In this document: piece by piece, positions 62,191 through 64,000 of the stretch
Numbering within the stretch: the first letter of the stretch is position 1
How the letters are laid out: each line of letters opens with the position of its first letter
From: JAYKJB01 sp035284745 [NCBI: Candidatus Sericytochromatia bacterium]
GTDB taxonomy: Bacteria; Cyanobacteriota; Sericytochromatia; S15B-MN24
Direction of reading: 5' to 3'
Assembly: GCA_035284745.1 (NCBI GenBank)
Contig: JAYKIL010000024.1
Coordinates: 1 to 64,000 of the forward strand
DNA: 64,000 bases
Translations under genes and position numbers: made by a program
Notes under the pieces: generated by a model
The model's input: only the letters and a program-made list of their open reading frames with translations
What the model was told of the DNA's origin: nothing
Databases searched by the model: none

Positions 62191-64000
62191 ATGGCCGCTA
62201 ACTTGTCCCCGGCTCCTCAAGCGGGGTTGATAGACTTCCTTCGCTCGGGTGACTTTGTCTTGGCCGTCGCGATGGTGCTGGTTGTGGGGATGATGGTTGT
62301 TCCCCTGCCCTCACCGTTGCTGGACCTGATGCTGGTCACCAACATCACGTTGGCGTTGACGATGTTGATGGTGAGTTTGTACGTTCAGCGGCCACTGGAA
62401 TTCAGCACGTTTCCGTCGCTTCTGTTGATCCTGACCCTGTTTCGATTGGCGCTCAATGTGGCCACCACGCGGTTGGTTTTGTTGAATGCCGAGGCCGGTC
62501 GGGTGATTGAGGCCTTCGGAAATTTCGTGGTCGGTGGCAATTATGCGGTGGGTGTCGTTATCTTCGCGATTCTGATCGTCATTCAGTTCATCGTCATCAC
62601 GAGTGGTGCTGGAAGAATCTCTGAGGTCGCTGCCCGCTTTACCTTGGATGCGATGCCCGGTAAACAAATGGCGATTGACGCCGATCTGAACGCCGGCTTG
62701 ATTACGGAAGCCGATGCCCGCCAGAGACGCAATGAGATTCAGCGAGAGAGCGACTTTTACGGCACGATGGACGGTGCCTCTAAGTTTGTGAGAGGCGATG
62801 CCGTCGCTGGTATCGTCATTATCATCGTGAACATCATTGGTGGCTTGTCGATCGGTGTGCTTCAACGCGGTATGAGTCTGTCTGATGCAGCCTCCCGTTA
62901 CACTTTGCTGACGGTGGGTGATGGTCTGGTCACGCAGATTCCTGCTTTGGTGATTTCAGTGGGCACCGGTATTTTGGTGTCGAAGGCCGCGACCCAGGCT
63001 TCCTTGGGGAATGAGATCGGCCAGCAGGTTTTGGGGGACCCAAGGGTCCTCGGGGCTGTTGCCCTGATGATGGGCATTTTGGGCTTAGTCCCCGGTTTAC
63101 CGAAACTGCCGTTTTTAAGTTTAGCGACCCTGGCAGGGGTCGCTGCGTATGTTTCCGCTCAATCGAAACAGCGAGCAGCCTTGGCCGCCGAAATGGCGAA
63201 CCTGGCGCCGGTTGAGGCAGCGGATGCTCCAAAGGGTCCTGAGGACGTTATGAATTTATTGTCGGTGGATCCGATGGAGCTTGAAATCGGCTACCGATTG
63301 ATTCCTTTGGTGGATGCAGCCCAGGGAGGTGACTTGCTGGAGCGAATCACGATGATTCGGCGCCAAACCGCGCTGAAACTGGGCGTTGTATTGCCGCCCA
63401 TTCGGGTGAGAGACAACTTGCAACTGAAACCAAAGGATTACCGCATTAATTTGCGGGGCATCGAGATTGCGCGCGGGGATATTCAGATTGATCACTTCCT
63501 GGCGATGAACGCAGGGATGGCAGCAGGACCGATTGAGGGAATTCCAACCAAAGAGCCCGTTTTCGGGCTTCCTGCGTATTGGATTCCTGAGTCGCGTCGC
63601 GAAGAGGCTGAAGTGATGGGCTATACGGTCTTCGACCCAAGTTCCGTGGTGGCGACCCATTTGACTGAAGTGGTGAAGCAGCACGCGGCGGACGTTTTGA
63701 CACGGCAGGATGTTCAATCTTTGTTGAATAATATCAAAACAGAGTATCCCGCAGTCGTAGAGGAACTGTACCCCGCCTTGATGTCCGCGGGCGAGATACA
63801 GCGGGTTCTGCAAAATTTGTTGCGAGAGCGTGTTTCAATTCGCGACCTCGTTCCGATTCTGGAGGCGCTGGCCAATTACGGTCGTTTGACCAAGGACATT
63901 GATACCCTTACCGAATACTCCCGGCAGGCCCTCGCGAGAGCCATTACCCATCAGTATGTTTCGCAGAATGGCACTTTGTCGGTTTTGACGTTGGATCCTG
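62191..64000 (+). CDS. flhA: Flagellar export protein FlhA, 5' part
   Basis: The gene runs off the right edge; about 603 residues are visible of an expected 690 or so. It has eight membrane helices in the first 330 residues, with LLLILTLFRLALNVATTRLVL, the FHIPEP-type loop NEIQRESDFYGTMDGASKFVRGDAVAGI, and the cytoplasmic domain beginning MELEIGYRLIPLVD, then LPPIRVRDNLQLKPKDYRI. FlhA is the export gate and binds chaperone-subunit complexes. The ATG at 62191 has GAGGG 13-14 bases upstream, which is far. Confidence 0.95.
   Translation, partial: MAANLSPAPQAGLIDFLRSGDFVLAVAMVLVVGMMVVPLPSPLLDLMLVTNITLALTMLMVSLYVQRPLEFSTFPSLLLILTLFRLALNVATTRLVLLNAEAGRVIEAFGNFVVGGNYAVGVVIFAILIVIQFIVITSGAGRISEVAARFTLDAMPGKQMAIDADLNAGLITEADARQRRNEIQRESDFYGTMDGASKFVRGDAVAGIVIIIVNIIGGLSIGVLQRGMSLSDAASRYTLLTVGDGLVTQIPALVISVGTGILVSKAATQASLGNEIGQQVLGDPRVLGAVALMMGILGLVPGLPKLPFLSLATLAGVAAYVSAQSKQRAALAAEMANLAPVEAADAPKGPEDVMNLLSVDPMELEIGYRLIPLVDAAQGGDLLERITMIRRQTALKLGVVLPPIRVRDNLQLKPKDYRINLRGIEIARGDIQIDHFLAMNAGMAAGPIEGIPTKEPVFGLPAYWIPESRREEAEVMGYTVFDPSSVVATHLTEVVKQHAADVLTRQDVQSLLNNIKTEYPAVVEELYPALMSAGEIQRVLQNLLRERVSIRDLVPILEALANYGRLTKDIDTLTEYSRQALARAITHQYVSQNGTLSVLTLDP

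Noticed and set aside
1-64000. CRISPR arrays, tRNAs, rRNA, insertion sequences, prophage
   Set aside because: Scanned by eye in the intergenic regions; I found no repeat-spacer array, tRNA cloverleaf, rRNA segment, transposase or integrase.

Overview
The window comes from a moderately GC-rich chromosome of a motile, diderm (Gram-negative type) bacterium. An envelope with lipoproteins, dTDP-rhamnose genes, a polysaccharide flippase and a periplasmic HtrA protease supports a diderm. The flagellar gene content and order (fliJ, fliK, flgD, TIGR02530 protein, flgE, fliK-like, fhlX, flbD, motA, motB, fliL, fliM, fliY, cheY, fliO, fliP, fliQ, fliR, flhB, flhA) is the arrangement seen in Firmicutes, spirochaetes, some deltaproteobacteria and several poorly cultured phyla, not that of enteric bacteria. 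I cannot name the genus. TTG and GTG starts are very common, so many starts were set by Shine-Dalgarno position.

Region 1 (1-16.8 kb) is a glycan and envelope island lying between trmFO (left edge) and topA, and continuing past topA. It holds a Wzx-type flippase, a two-domain GT2 fusion, further GT2 and GT4 glycosyltransferases, a split transketolase (two genes) and a lipid-kinase-like protein. The genes overlap by a few bases and look co-transcribed.

Region 2 (16.8-27.2 kb) is mixed. It contains a small secreted protein, an SCP2-domain protein, an orphan seven-helix sensor histidine kinase, a small lipoprotein, the molybdenum cofactor pair moeA and moaB/mogA, a membrane glycosyltransferase-like protein, a secreted GH1 glycosidase, and two tandem paralogues that combine B-box-like zinc fingers, one membrane helix and an Ig-like outer domain.

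Region 3 (27.2-35.4 kb, minus strand) is the first half of a flagellar operon, flgB-flgC-fliE-fliF-fliG-fliH-fliI, with flaG-fliS-fliT upstream behind a likely sigma-28 promoter. Region 4 (35.4-44.8 kb) is housekeeping: polA, rfbB-rfbC-rfbA, htrA, the SRP RNA gene, a DnaJ-like gene, a Crp-family regulator and a lipoprotein. Region 5 (44.9-64 kb, plus strand) is the second flagellar half, fliJ to flhA. Inverting the block between the fliI stop and fliJ would restore the canonical order flgB...fliI-fliJ...flhA, so a past inversion is likely.

The most striking genes are a LIM-domain/DA1-like metallopeptidase (61.07-62.08 kb) placed between flhB and flhA, and the zinc-finger/membrane/Ig paralogue pair next to fliI. 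Neither is a known flagellar part.
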